This document shows, one piece after another, positions 27,486 to 36,468 of a DNA stretch of 64,000 bases. The translations under genes and the position numbers were made by a program. Below the pieces are notes generated by a model that ran no database searches, had not been told where the DNA came from, and saw nothing but the letters and a program-made list of their open reading frames with translations. Position 1 is the stretch's first letter. Each line of letters opens with the position of its first letter. This DNA comes from Chamaesiphon sp041738715 (GTDB lineage: Bacteria; Cyanobacteriota; Cyanobacteriia; Cyanobacteriales; Chamaesiphonaceae): the NCBI GenBank assembly GCA_041738715.1, contig JBGSPI010000021.1, forward strand, positions 1 through 64,000, read 5' to 3'.

Positions 27486-29243
27486 ATGATGGCGAGTAAT
27501 CGGCACAATAAACCTATAAAAATAGAGAAAAAGGACAGAGATCAACAAGTTGAACAGAAAAATTCAAATTATTTTAATTTTCTATTAATTGCCTGGTTTC
27601 TTGAATCATGTGCCTTGGGACCTAATTTAATTTCCCAATTTATCTTACCCCCAGTGATCAGGGTATTGTTTTCAATTACTTCTGTACTTGTACTTGTTTC
27701 CCTCCCTGGCAGAATTCAATTAAAGAAACAAAACAGTGTCTACAACTTAATTATTTTAGCTGGATTACTAATTTATAATCTGGGGTTGATTGTTTCCTTT
27801 CAAGATGTTACAACTCTTGATGCTTTAATTGGAAGATTACTCATCACTATCACATTGATCGTGGCATACGTCTGTATGGACGAGGAAGTATTCGTCAAAT
27901 GTATGGACGCATACTGTAAATTCATGACATTTTTTGCTGTTTCTGCAATTATTGTCTCTGCCGCAGTTTTAATATTTCATCTGCCACCAACTAATGAATT
28001 TACTGCTCCAGAAGGAAGAGTATATCAAAATTACATAATTGCTTTTGTTGAAGCAGAAGTTGATGGTTTGAGTGGGTTTAAACGTGCTGGATCTTTTTAT
28101 GATGAACCAGGCACATTCGCCGTTTTCTTGATTCCGGCGTTACTCTGGACGATGTTAGTTCGACCATCAACTGTTATTTTTATATCGCTGTTTGCTGCAT
28201 TAATTCTCACTTTCTCGATCGGTGGGTGGGTGTCATTTGTGATAGCACTGCTTTATGTTATTAAATTATATCCCGATGTAATTAAAAAATATAGACCGAC
28301 AATTGTTACTGTGTTTTTTCTGCTTGGTGTCCTCACTTGTCTAAACATGTTGATGACATTTGCCAATCTGGAATGGTTATCGGTGTATTTTGATTATAAG
28401 TTTACAGGCACTGGTGCGCCTGAGTCTCTTTCTTCTGCGGGTACTCGTCAAAATGAAATCGATCTCTTTTTCACTACACTATCTGAAAATCCTTTGGGTT
28501 ATGGGATTAAATCAAAACAAATACCAGTTTTGACAATTGGATTATTTGCAAGTTCGATCGAAGCCGGATTTCTGGGTGTGATGGGATACTCGCTGACAGT
28601 GTTAGGGATGATGGCAATTTTACTGGAAAATTTTATTTCCACAAAAAATCGACAATCCCGATCTGTTGTCGCGATGTTAGGTTCAAATTTATCGATGTTG
28701 ATCATGAGCACTCAACGAATAGATTCATTAGCATTCTATACGGGAATTTTTATGCTGTCATTCATGATGAATTGTTCTTTCGCCAAACAACCAAAGACAC
28801 TCAACTCTTTGATACAAGAGGAAGAAGTTGCCGCTATTCCTGAAGATGAAAAATTCCAAGAGCCGGCGATTGTTACAGCAATTAAGGGTTCAAGAGTGGC
28901 TCAGACAATATCTAAAATATTTGAAAAATCTAAAGATTCTCAAGTATCAAAGACGATATCTAAAATATTTGAAAAATCTAAGAATTCTCCAGTATCCAGA
29001 ACTGTCTCTAAAATATTTGAGAAATCCAAGAATTCTCCAGTATCTAGAACTGTCTCCAAAATATTTGAGAAATCTAAAGAGTCGCAAGTGTCAAAAACTA
29101 TATCTAAGATATTTGTTCGATCTAATCAGTCTAAGTCAAAGAAAGTCAATCCAGCGAAACAACAGAAAAAATCTGGCGAACCGGACGGATTAGCAGAACT
29201 AAGAGAGTCTCTCAAAGATCTATCTGAATTCAATAAAAAATAA
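27486..29243 (+). CDS. O-antigen polymerase/ligase-like membrane protein with repeat tail
   Basis: A 585-residue protein with about ten hydrophobic segments between residues 30 and 435 and a periplasmic loop containing FKRAGSFYDEPGTFA, resembling Wzy/WaaL-type O-antigen polymerases or ligases. After the last helix (FMLSFMMNCSFA) there is a basic, helical cytoplasmic tail with five tandem 16-residue units (consensus VSKTISKIFEKSKNSP). Together with three downstream glycosyltransferases it forms an exopolysaccharide or lipopolysaccharide cluster, spaced 8, 47 and 36 bp. The family call rests on topology and context because these proteins diverge strongly. Confidence 0.7.
   Translation: MMASNRHNKPIKIEKKDRDQQVEQKNSNYFNFLLIAWFLESCALGPNLISQFILPPVIRVLFSITSVLVLVSLPGRIQLKKQNSVYNLIILAGLLIYNLGLIVSFQDVTTLDALIGRLLITITLIVAYVCMDEEVFVKCMDAYCKFMTFFAVSAIIVSAAVLIFHLPPTNEFTAPEGRVYQNYIIAFVEAEVDGLSGFKRAGSFYDEPGTFAVFLIPALLWTMLVRPSTVIFISLFAALILTFSIGGWVSFVIALLYVIKLYPDVIKKYRPTIVTVFFLLGVLTCLNMLMTFANLEWLSVYFDYKFTGTGAPESLSSAGTRQNEIDLFFTTLSENPLGYGIKSKQIPVLTIGLFASSIEAGFLGVMGYSLTVLGMMAILLENFISTKNRQSRSVVAMLGSNLSMLIMSTQRIDSLAFYTGIFMLSFMMNCSFAKQPKTLNSLIQEEEVAAIPEDEKFQEPAIVTAIKGSRVAQTISKIFEKSKDSQVSKTISKIFEKSKNSPVSRTVSKIFEKSKNSPVSRTVSKIFEKSKESQVSKTISKIFVRSNQSKSKKVNPAKQQKKSGEPDGLAELRESLKDLSEFNKK
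28893..29132 (+). repeat. Five tandem 48-bp coding repeats
   Basis: Units start at 28893, 28941, 28989, 29037 and 29085. Copies 3 and 4 are almost identical; the outer copies are diverged. Each encodes a 16-residue Lys/Ser-rich amphipathic segment (core SKIFEKSK) in the tail of the polymerase-like protein. An overlapping frame also stays open here only because the period is a multiple of three. Confidence 0.9.
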
Positions 29244-29251
29244 ACTAAATT

Positions 29252-30040
29252 ATGCTAAAAATCAACAAAATAATTACCAACGATCAAGCGATCACCAATC
29301 AAGCACTCGTCAGCATTATTACTGTGGTAAGAAATGGTGAAGATACGATCGAATCAACGATTGAGTGTGTAATTAATCAATCGTATCAGAATATTGAATA
29401 CGTTGTCATTGATGGATTGTCTACCGATCGAACTAATCAAATAATCGATCGATACAAGCAAAAGATTAGTTACTATATCAGCGAAGCTGATAAAGGTATC
29501 GCTGATGCTTGGAATAAAGGATTGGCAGCATGTACTGGTGATCTAATTTGTATTCTGAATGCTGGTGATACTTTGCCACTAAATTATGTAGATACTGTTG
29601 TTAATCAGATAGCAATCGATCAAGCAATTTTTGCTTATCCACGGCAAGTTAAAAAAATTGATCCCTCAGGGAAGATTATTGCCACTGTCGATCAACGGTT
29701 GAATCAACCAAACTTCACCACTGGGATGGGTATTTTACATCCTGGTTGTTTTGTTACTCGTCAAGCTGTTGAATTAGTCGGAAAGTTTAGTTTGCAATAT
29801 CGAATTGCCATCGACTCTGATTGGATTTTTAGATGCTATCGAGCCGGTGTAATTTTTCAACAGCTTGAGGCTGATTGTCTGATGCTCGAAGGCGGGGTCA
29901 GTAGCACTGCTAATCTTGCTGCCTATGGTGAATATTTACAGGCGATGAGGAATAGTGGCTTTAGTCCTTTTCAAGTATATATATCGATGTTAGTGATGTC
30001 CATTCGAGGATTGATAAAATCAATACTGGGCAAAGGATAA
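29252..30040 (+). CDS. Glycosyltransferase family 2
   Basis: A 262-residue GT-A fold enzyme starting with the SIITVVRNGEDTIESTIECV donor-site strand, DGLSTDRT, then the ADKGIADAWNKGL and ILNAGD (DxD-like) motifs typical of WcaA-type GT2 proteins. It transfers a sugar from a nucleotide donor during glycan assembly, and the sugar is unknown. It follows the polymerase-like gene by 8 bp, so co-transcription is likely. Confidence 0.9.
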   Translation: MLKINKIITNDQAITNQALVSIITVVRNGEDTIESTIECVINQSYQNIEYVVIDGLSTDRTNQIIDRYKQKISYYISEADKGIADAWNKGLAACTGDLICILNAGDTLPLNYVDTVVNQIAIDQAIFAYPRQVKKIDPSGKIIATVDQRLNQPNFTTGMGILHPGCFVTRQAVELVGKFSLQYRIAIDSDWIFRCYRAGVIFQQLEADCLMLEGGVSSTANLAAYGEYLQAMRNSGFSPFQVYISMLVMSIRGLIKSILGKG

Positions 30041-30087
30041 GGTATACACACTAACTCGATCATCTAAATTTATTGTAGATAATTAAA

Positions 30088-31296
30088 ATGAACAGAAAGA
30101 GGATCTTACTATTTTCGACAGTCGCCCCTGTACCCGTAAATCGTGGTGACAGAATCAGAATTTTTCAAACAGCCAAAAATCTGAGTAGTTTTGCTGATGT
30201 TAGATTACTATTTCTCGATCGAGCTTGGGAGAATACAGATTACGATTTTAGTTCATTGCCAGGAGTTGAAATAGTTTCACTCAAGGTATTTAAGCGTGAA
30301 ATGTATACAGAAATCATCAAATCAATTTTACTTTTAAAGCCCTACGCTATCTACAAATTAGTTAGCCAAAAAGTCAAGAAATTTGTGTTAGAGCAGATTG
30401 CTGAATTTAAGCCAGATATTTTTTGGTCTATTCAAGTTGATACATATCCATTATTAGCGGAGCTAGAAAAATTAAGCGTCGTCAAAGTTGTTGATATGAT
30501 GGATAGTATGTCTCTGCACTATGCCGCAGCTAGAGCCGAGCCAAACCCATCTTTAAAAATGTGGGTAACTAGTCATACCCAAATTAATTTAGATAAGGCT
30601 GAAAAAGACTGTATTCATCAAAGCGATCGATTAATTATTTCTTCCCATGATAATCTTAATCACTTAAATAAAAAATATCATAATTTATCGAATAATTTAG
30701 ATGTCGTTCATGTCCATGTAGATCCTAATCTACTAGAGCAAGTGTGGAAATTCGATCATGCACGAGGAAATAATTTATTATTTGTCGGATATCTAGCTTA
30801 TCCACCCAATGAATTAGCCGTTAGTTATGTGATCGAAAAAGTATTGCCTAAACTTAAAGATCGTTTGGATATCAATTTTATTGTTTGTGGTGGTGGTGAA
30901 AAACAGTTAGCTCAGAAATATCAAAATCATCCAAATGTAACTTTCAAGGGTTTTGTCAAAGACTTGAGTGCCGAATATTTAAATGCTAGTGCAATGATTT
31001 CTCCTGCACCATTTGCTTCAGGAATTCAAAATAAATTAGTTGAAGCAATGGCAGTTGGTTTGCCCTCAATTATTTCAAACAAAACTGCTGTCGCCAATGG
31101 TGTAATCGATCGACAGCATGTGCTTAGTTGTGACTCAGCCGAAAGTTTTGCTGATGCTGTTGTCGATCTGATCTCAAACCGAGAATTAGCAAATATTCTA
31201 TCATCTGAATCGCGAATGCTTGTCGCGAAAGAACATACAGCAGATGTTCAGATTGAAAAATTGCGTGAAATAGTCGCTAAAGCATCTCCAAATTAA
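30088..31296 (+). CDS. GT4-type glycosyltransferase
   Basis: A 402-residue GT-B enzyme. The N-terminal Rossmann half begins ILLFSTVAPVPVNRGDRIR. The C-terminal half has NNLLFVGYLAYPPNELAV, then KGFVKDL and the nucleotide-binding segment PAPFASGIQNKLVEAMAVGLP (the E of the KxVEAMA motif). Sequence resembles TIGR03087-like exopolysaccharide glycosyltransferases. It lies in the cluster 47 bp after the GT2 gene; the next gene begins within 40 bp. Confidence 0.88.
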   Translation: MNRKRILLFSTVAPVPVNRGDRIRIFQTAKNLSSFADVRLLFLDRAWENTDYDFSSLPGVEIVSLKVFKREMYTEIIKSILLLKPYAIYKLVSQKVKKFVLEQIAEFKPDIFWSIQVDTYPLLAELEKLSVVKVVDMMDSMSLHYAAARAEPNPSLKMWVTSHTQINLDKAEKDCIHQSDRLIISSHDNLNHLNKKYHNLSNNLDVVHVHVDPNLLEQVWKFDHARGNNLLFVGYLAYPPNELAVSYVIEKVLPKLKDRLDINFIVCGGGEKQLAQKYQNHPNVTFKGFVKDLSAEYLNASAMISPAPFASGIQNKLVEAMAVGLPSIISNKTAVANGVIDRQHVLSCDSAESFADAVVDLISNRELANILSSESRMLVAKEHTADVQIEKLREIVAKASPN

Positions 31297-31332
31297 TTGG
31301 TTAATTTTTCTCACTCTTTGCTTAGAAATGAT

Positions 31333-32451
31333 ATGAATAATAGCTCTCAGAAAAAAGTAATCCTCTATCTAATTACCCAATCTCATCTCGGTGGAGCACA
31401 AAAGCACTTAGCCGATCTGATGAAATATTCAAATGAGAAATATGAGATTCATTTAGCGATCGCTTATTTGGGTTACTTAAGCGATGTAGCCAATTCATTA
31501 AATATTAAAGTTCATATCATTCCCAGCCTAAAGCGCAGTATCAATCTAATTGACGATCTCAAATCACTACAAGAATTTAATACTTTAGTTAAACAACTTA
31601 AACCAGATCTGATTCATGCCCATAGTAGTAAACCAGGTGTGATTGCTAGATTAACTGGTAAACTTAATAATATACCAGTATTATTTACCGCACATGGCTG
31701 GGGTTTTGATGAAAATGCACCTTTTATTCGCCGGAATATTGTGCTGCTATTTGAGAAGTTAATGGCTCCGTTAACGGCGAATACTATTTGTGTTTGTCAG
31801 AGTGATTATGACGCGGCTGTCAAACTCAAAATTTTCAATAAAGAAGCGGCAACAGTTATTTATAACTGTGCGGAAGATATCGACCTACCATTAGCAGAAC
31901 CGGCCCAAGATCCACCTCGTTTAATTATGGTGGCGCGATTTAATAATAATCAGAAAGATCAAATTGGATTAATTAATGCGATCGCTAAATTAGAATATAA
32001 AGTATCTCTAGATTTCGTGGGGACTGGCCCAGACTTTGACCAAGTTCAAGCCTATGCAACCAAGATCGGAGTTGACGACCAAATTGCCTTTCTCGGCGAT
32101 CGCACTGATGTCCCAGAACTACTCAGTAAATCCCAAATATTTGTCTTATCAACCCATTATGAAGGATTTCCAATTAGTATCCTTGAAGCAATGCGGGCTG
32201 GATTGCCGATTATTGCTACGGATGTCAATGGTATTTACGAACAGGTAGAAAACGGCATCAATGGTTTCTTAGTGCCACATCAAGATGAACAAGCTTTAAT
32301 TACTGCGCTAACCAACTTAATTCGATCGAGTACAGCCAGAAAAAAAATGGGTGAAATGAGTCGGAAAAAGTTCCTGACTGAATTCAATATCGAAAGAATG
32401 ATCGCAGATGTCCATCAACTATACGATCGTACACTGCAAAACCATTCCTGA
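31333..32451 (+). CDS. GT4-type glycosyltransferase
   Basis: A GT-B enzyme of about 372 residues with the N-terminal ITQSHLGGAQKHLADL glycine-rich loop, HAHSSKPGVIARL and the C-terminal ILSKSQIFVLSTHYEGFPISILEAMRAGLP-like donor site (here EGFPISILEAMRAG). Family 4 members use retaining chemistry on polysaccharide precursors. The ATG at 31333 is preferred because the longer frame begins at a TTG directly after the previous stop (31297) and adds unconserved residues. It is the last gene of the exopolysaccharide cluster. Confidence 0.88.
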   Translation: MNNSSQKKVILYLITQSHLGGAQKHLADLMKYSNEKYEIHLAIAYLGYLSDVANSLNIKVHIIPSLKRSINLIDDLKSLQEFNTLVKQLKPDLIHAHSSKPGVIARLTGKLNNIPVLFTAHGWGFDENAPFIRRNIVLLFEKLMAPLTANTICVCQSDYDAAVKLKIFNKEAATVIYNCAEDIDLPLAEPAQDPPRLIMVARFNNNQKDQIGLINAIAKLEYKVSLDFVGTGPDFDQVQAYATKIGVDDQIAFLGDRTDVPELLSKSQIFVLSTHYEGFPISILEAMRAGLPIIATDVNGIYEQVENGINGFLVPHQDEQALITALTNLIRSSTARKKMGEMSRKKFLTEFNIERMIADVHQLYDRTLQNHS

Positions 32452-32544
32452 TATCCCACTAATTCTTAAGTAAATACCCGATCTAGTGTCGATCGAAGCT
32501 ACTCATAGTATATTGAGAAGAGAAAACTTCGAGCAAATTTAGTG

Positions 32545-33714
32545 ATGAATTGGTGGCAACAATTAAAACGAAATGGATTGGCTCGAATCGGTGCAATCGT
32601 CTTAATTCTCATGTATTTGACTGTCATCGGGGCAGAATTTATGGCTCCTTACGACCCTTATATCTCCCAAGATGATGGTTCTTTGTTACCACCAACAGCA
32701 ATTCACTGGATCGATGCCCAGGGTAGATGGACGGCACCCCATGTTTATCCGACCACTCAAGGGCAAACAGACATTAATACAGGAGATCGACTCCTAAAAG
32801 TAGATCGAACCCAACCATCTCCTCTCAAACTGTTTGTTCATGGAGATCCCTATCGACTCTTTCAGTTGAGCATTCCTTTGTTGCCGAAGTTTAACTCCGC
32901 ACAGTCGAAACAGACTAAGGCTAAATCTGACCCCCAAGAACTAACTATCTTTCCAGGTATCCCCAGCGATTTACATCTATTTGGCACAACTGGCACAGGA
33001 AAAATTAATCTACTCGGGACAGATGAACAGGGTCGAGATCAATTCAGTCGTCTCGTCTATGGCGGTAGAATTAGCCTCTTCATCGGCTTAATTGGAGTCG
33101 CCATCTCTTTTCCCATCGGGATGATTTTGGGCGGTATTTCCGGCTATTTTGGCGGTTGGATTGATGCCGGAATTATGCGCGTAGCGGAAGTATTAATGAC
33201 TTTACCCAGTTTATATCTACTAGTCGCTTTAGCCTCAGTCTTACCCGATCGAGTCAGCAGCGGTCAACGTTTTTTACTGATTGTCATCATCACATCATTG
33301 ATCAGTTGGGCTGGATTAGCGCGAGTGATTCGCGGTCAGGTACTGTCGATTAAAGAACGAGAATTTGTCCAAGCAGCAAGAGCAATGGGTGCTCAACCAT
33401 TTTATATTATTTTCCACCATGTTCTCCCCCAAACAGCCACTTATTTAATTATTTCGGCAACTCTAGCCATTCCCAGTTTTATCGTGTCCGAGTCAGTTTT
33501 GAGTCTGATCGGACTAGGTATTCAAGCTCCTGATCCATCTTGGGGTAATCTATTATCGATCGCCACGAATACTTCAATTCTCATCTTTCAACCCTGGCTA
33601 ATCTGGCCACCAGCATTACTGATTATTCTGACCGTTTTATCTTTCAATCTCCTCGGTGACGGTTTACGTGATGCCCTCGATCCGCGCAATCTCCAGCGAT
33701 CGTCAAATTTATAA
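32545..33714 (+). CDS. Oligopeptide/dipeptide-type ABC transporter permease (DppC/OppC)
   Basis: An inner-membrane permease of about 389 residues: an N-terminal helix (RIGAIVLILMYLTVIGAEFMAPYDPY), the LGTDEQGRDQFSRLVYGGRIS entry motif, five further helices and the EAA loop VQAARAMGAQPFYIIFHHVLP. Between the first helix and the GTDEQGRD motif is an insertion of about 100 residues that standard DppC proteins lack. Some cyanobacterial homologues have it, and it would lie in the periplasm. The other transporter parts are not in the window, as is usual for cyanobacterial Dpp systems. ATG at 32545 is preferred to the GTG at 32542. NfeD starts 4 bp after its stop. Confidence 0.85.
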   Translation: MNWWQQLKRNGLARIGAIVLILMYLTVIGAEFMAPYDPYISQDDGSLLPPTAIHWIDAQGRWTAPHVYPTTQGQTDINTGDRLLKVDRTQPSPLKLFVHGDPYRLFQLSIPLLPKFNSAQSKQTKAKSDPQELTIFPGIPSDLHLFGTTGTGKINLLGTDEQGRDQFSRLVYGGRISLFIGLIGVAISFPIGMILGGISGYFGGWIDAGIMRVAEVLMTLPSLYLLVALASVLPDRVSSGQRFLLIVIITSLISWAGLARVIRGQVLSIKEREFVQAARAMGAQPFYIIFHHVLPQTATYLIISATLAIPSFIVSESVLSLIGLGIQAPDPSWGNLLSIATNTSILIFQPWLIWPPALLIILTVLSFNLLGDGLRDALDPRNLQRSSNL

Positions 33715-33718
33715 ATTT

Positions 33719-34192
33719 ATGCTGAACTACCTTTCACTATCCTCAATTGTCATTGGCTCTCTAGTTCTAAGTTTGAGCGTATTGTGGCTGCTGATTGGTG
33801 TTGGCTTATGCGCGATCGAAGCAATCGTGCCAACTGCCTTTACTGCCTTTACAATGGGCATAAGTGCTTTTGCGATCGCCGGATTTGCCTTCTTGATTCC
33901 TAGCCAGATCGGTCTTCAAGTAATTTTATGGTTAGCACTTTCAGCCGGATTGGTTTACGTCTCCCACCGATTCCTCCCCAGCCGAAATCGTCAGTCAAGG
34001 CTGGATGGTACTGTCGCTGAAGCTATCACCGAAATTTTACCTGGTCAAGTGGGTAGAGTAATGTATGAGGGAACGTCTTGGAGAGCCAAGTCTGGTGATG
34101 AATCGACGATCATTTTACCTCATCAATCCCTGTATGTGATTGGGCGGGAAGGTACAACTCTCATTGTCGTGCCGCAAAATTTACTCAATTGA
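33719..34192 (+). CDS. NfeD-like membrane protein
   Basis: From the ATG at 33719 the protein is 157 residues with three or four closely packed hydrophobic segments (about 10-80), then a soluble OB-fold domain (LPGQVGRVMYEGTSWRAKSGDE), the NfeD signature. NfeD proteins pair with SPFH/stomatin proteins to control membrane microdomains or membrane protein quality, and the stomatin-like gene follows 41 bp downstream. A longer frame from 33656 overlaps the ABC permease and is not favoured. Confidence 0.88.
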   Translation: MLNYLSLSSIVIGSLVLSLSVLWLLIGVGLCAIEAIVPTAFTAFTMGISAFAIAGFAFLIPSQIGLQVILWLALSAGLVYVSHRFLPSRNRQSRLDGTVAEAITEILPGQVGRVMYEGTSWRAKSGDESTIILPHQSLYVIGREGTTLIVVPQNLLN

Positions 34193-34233
34193 GCGGTAGA
34201 AAACTAGAAACTATCAATATCAGGAGTTTAGCA

Positions 34234-35154
34234 ATGAATCCACTTTGGCTGATCGCTGCATTTTTAGGTCTGACAGGGTTATCTGGGATTAAGATCATCA
34301 AACAAGGAGACGAAGCCCTCGTCGAGACATTAGGTAAATATAATGGCAAGAAGCTAACTCCCGGCTTAAATTACGTCATTCCTAGCGTTCAAAGAGTCGC
34401 TTTCTTGCAAACCGTCCGAGAACGAGTTTTAGACGTGCCACCGCAACAATGTATCACCAGAGATAACGTTACAATTAGTGCTGATGCTGTCGTTTATTGG
34501 CGGATTTTAGATCTAGAAAAAGCTTTTTATAAAGTCGAAAATCTGCAAGAGGCAATGGTAAATTTAGTTCTGACCCAAATTCGTGCCGAAATCGGCAAGT
34601 TGGAACTTGATGAAACTTTTACTGCTCGTACCCAAATTAATGAGATTCTGTTACGGGAATTGGATGAATCTACCGATCCTTGGGGTGTGAAAGTCACCCG
34701 GGTAGAGTTGCGCGATATTATCCCCGCCAAGGCAGTCTTAGAAGCAATGGAATTGCAAATGTCTGCCGAACGCAAAAAACGCGCGGCAATTTTGAACTCT
34801 GAAGGAGAACGGGAATCTGCGGTTAATACAGCCAAAGGACGAGCTGAAGCTCAAGTGTTAGAAGCAGAAGCTAGACAGAAATCAGTGATTTTAGCGGCTG
34901 AAGGAGATCGTCAACAACAACTACTGCGAGCTAGTGCCATCGCTGAATCTGCTGGAATTATTGGCGAACAACTAAAAATCAATCCTAATGCTCAAAAAGC
35001 GGTCGAAGTGCTATTTGCATTAGGCTATCTAGATATGGGTAGTAATATTGGCAAGAGCAATAGTAGTAAGGTGATGTTTATGGATCCTAGAAATATTCCG
35101 GCTACCCTGGAAGGTATCAAAAGTATCGTCAGCGAACAGTCTCAGGTTAGCTAA
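34234..35154 (+). CDS. SPFH/stomatin-like membrane protein
   Basis: About 306 residues: an N-terminal membrane anchor (LWLIAAFLGLTGLSGI), the SPFH domain (KIIKQGDEALVETLGKY through EKAFYKVENLQEAM and the GKLELDETFTARTQIN segment), then a long coiled-coil with Ala/Glu-rich repeats (EGERESAVNTAKGRAEAQVLEAEARQ). It scaffolds membrane microdomains with NfeD, encoded just upstream, and may regulate FtsH-type proteolysis. The ATG at 34234 has AGGAG 8 nt upstream and replaces the TTG-start reading at 34189. Its end overlaps that of the convergent lpxB by 4 bp. Confidence 0.92.
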   Translation: MNPLWLIAAFLGLTGLSGIKIIKQGDEALVETLGKYNGKKLTPGLNYVIPSVQRVAFLQTVRERVLDVPPQQCITRDNVTISADAVVYWRILDLEKAFYKVENLQEAMVNLVLTQIRAEIGKLELDETFTARTQINEILLRELDESTDPWGVKVTRVELRDIIPAKAVLEAMELQMSAERKKRAAILNSEGERESAVNTAKGRAEAQVLEAEARQKSVILAAEGDRQQQLLRASAIAESAGIIGEQLKINPNAQKAVEVLFALGYLDMGSNIGKSNSSKVMFMDPRNIPATLEGIKSIVSEQSQVS

Positions 35155-36317
35155 ATTTTAGCTAAGATTTCTTGGGCGACTCGATCGCAAACACCTGGTT
35201 CGCCCAAGGCTAGACGCATTTGGGCATAATCAGCAAAGGTGCGATCTCGTTTGTCTTGATTTAAAATAAGTTCGAGACTTTCAGCGGTAATTCGATCGAC
35301 ATTAGCCTCATCCTGCAATAGTTCAGGGACGATTGGTTTCATCTCGACTAAGTTGGTCGGAGACATGAACGGAATCGAAAATTTGACTACATTTTTTGCC
35401 AGCCAAGCTGTTAATTTACTGACTCGATAAATCACAACTTGAGGAACATTCAGGAGGGCTAATTCTAAACTCACTGTCCCACATTTCGTAATCGCTAAAT
35501 CAGCAGCAGCAAGGACGAGATCGGGATTTTCCGTAACCAGTGTAGCGTTAAGTTTGTAGGCTTGAATTGCTCGATCGATATCGGTTTTGAATGCCTCCCG
35601 CGAGAGGGGAACCCAAAAGCGGACATTGGGCAATTTTGCCTGGATTTGCTGGGCAGATTCAAAGATGAATGGGAGCAAATATTTGAGTTCTTGTTTCCGA
35701 GATGCGGGGATTAAGGCAACGGCAATTTCATCCTCCGCAATACCCAACTGTTTACGTGCATACTCTCTGTGAGGAATTGTTGCCACTCGATCGATTAATG
35801 GATGTCCCATAAATTTAACCCGCGCCCCTTTCTCCGCAAAATAGCGGGCTTCCTCTGGAAAAATCGACAGAATTTCATCAGTAAATTTAACAATCGAACT
35901 AGTACTTTTATCATCGATCGACCATACCCACTCTTGCGGCGCAATATAATAGATGATTGGCACACCAGGGAATGTATTTTTGGTGTAATTCCCCATCACA
36001 ACATTAGCCCCTTTATAATCAATCAAGACCATCACATCGGGAGGCGTAGTTTTTAAATACTGTTGGGCAATATTTTGAATTTTAAACGTTGGTATTAGCG
36101 AAGATAAATGCTCTAAAATTCCCACAGTACTGATGCCAGTTGTGTCTGCTAAAACTGTTGCTCCTGCCGCTGCCATTCTACTACCACCGAGAGCGATAAT
36201 ATTCAGCTTACTGTCAGATTTTTCGGCTAGTTGTCTAAGTGCAGTGACAAGTAAAGCACCTTGAAGATCGCCAGATACGTCTCCAGTACTAATGAAGATG
36301 GTTTTTGGTTGAGTCAC
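35151..36317 (-). CDS. lpxB: Lipid-A-disaccharide synthase
   Basis: A 388-residue GT19 enzyme that joins UDP-2,3-diacylglucosamine and lipid X into the beta-1,6 lipid A disaccharide. Visible family blocks are ISTGDVSGDLQGALL near the N-terminus, YYIAPQEWVW, FMGHPLIDRV, LIPASRKQEL and the C-terminal TKCGTVSLELAL donor-binding motif. It ends the minus-strand set lpxC-fabZ-lpxA-lpxB. A 171-bp AT-rich spacer with TAATAAATAA repeats separates it from lpxA. No lpxD is in the window. Confidence 0.96.
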   Translation of the reverse strand: MTQPKTIFISTGDVSGDLQGALLVTALRQLAEKSDSKLNIIALGGSRMAAAGATVLADTTGISTVGILEHLSSLIPTFKIQNIAQQYLKTTPPDVMVLIDYKGANVVMGNYTKNTFPGVPIIYYIAPQEWVWSIDDKSTSSIVKFTDEILSIFPEEARYFAEKGARVKFMGHPLIDRVATIPHREYARKQLGIAEDEIAVALIPASRKQELKYLLPFIFESAQQIQAKLPNVRFWVPLSREAFKTDIDRAIQAYKLNATLVTENPDLVLAAADLAITKCGTVSLELALLNVPQVVIYRVSKLTAWLAKNVVKFSIPFMSPTNLVEMKPIVPELLQDEANVDRITAESLELILNQDKRDRTFADYAQMRLALGEPGVCDRVAQEILAKI

Positions 36318-36468
36318 TGAATGAGTTAAGTAATAAATAATAAATAATCAGCAATAATGGATATTTATTGCTCAATTAGACGATTTAATGATTAAATTAA
36401 TTTTTAATATCGGTATTTCAATCAAAGCTTTTATTCATTTATTTATTTAACATCTAATTTGCAATTAT

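Noticed and set aside
28828..29193. 121-residue open frame overlapping the repeat tail of the polymerase-like gene
   Set aside because: It stays open only because a 48-bp repeat keeps three frames free of stops; composition is a Leu/Lys/Tyr shadow and there is no start signal of its own.
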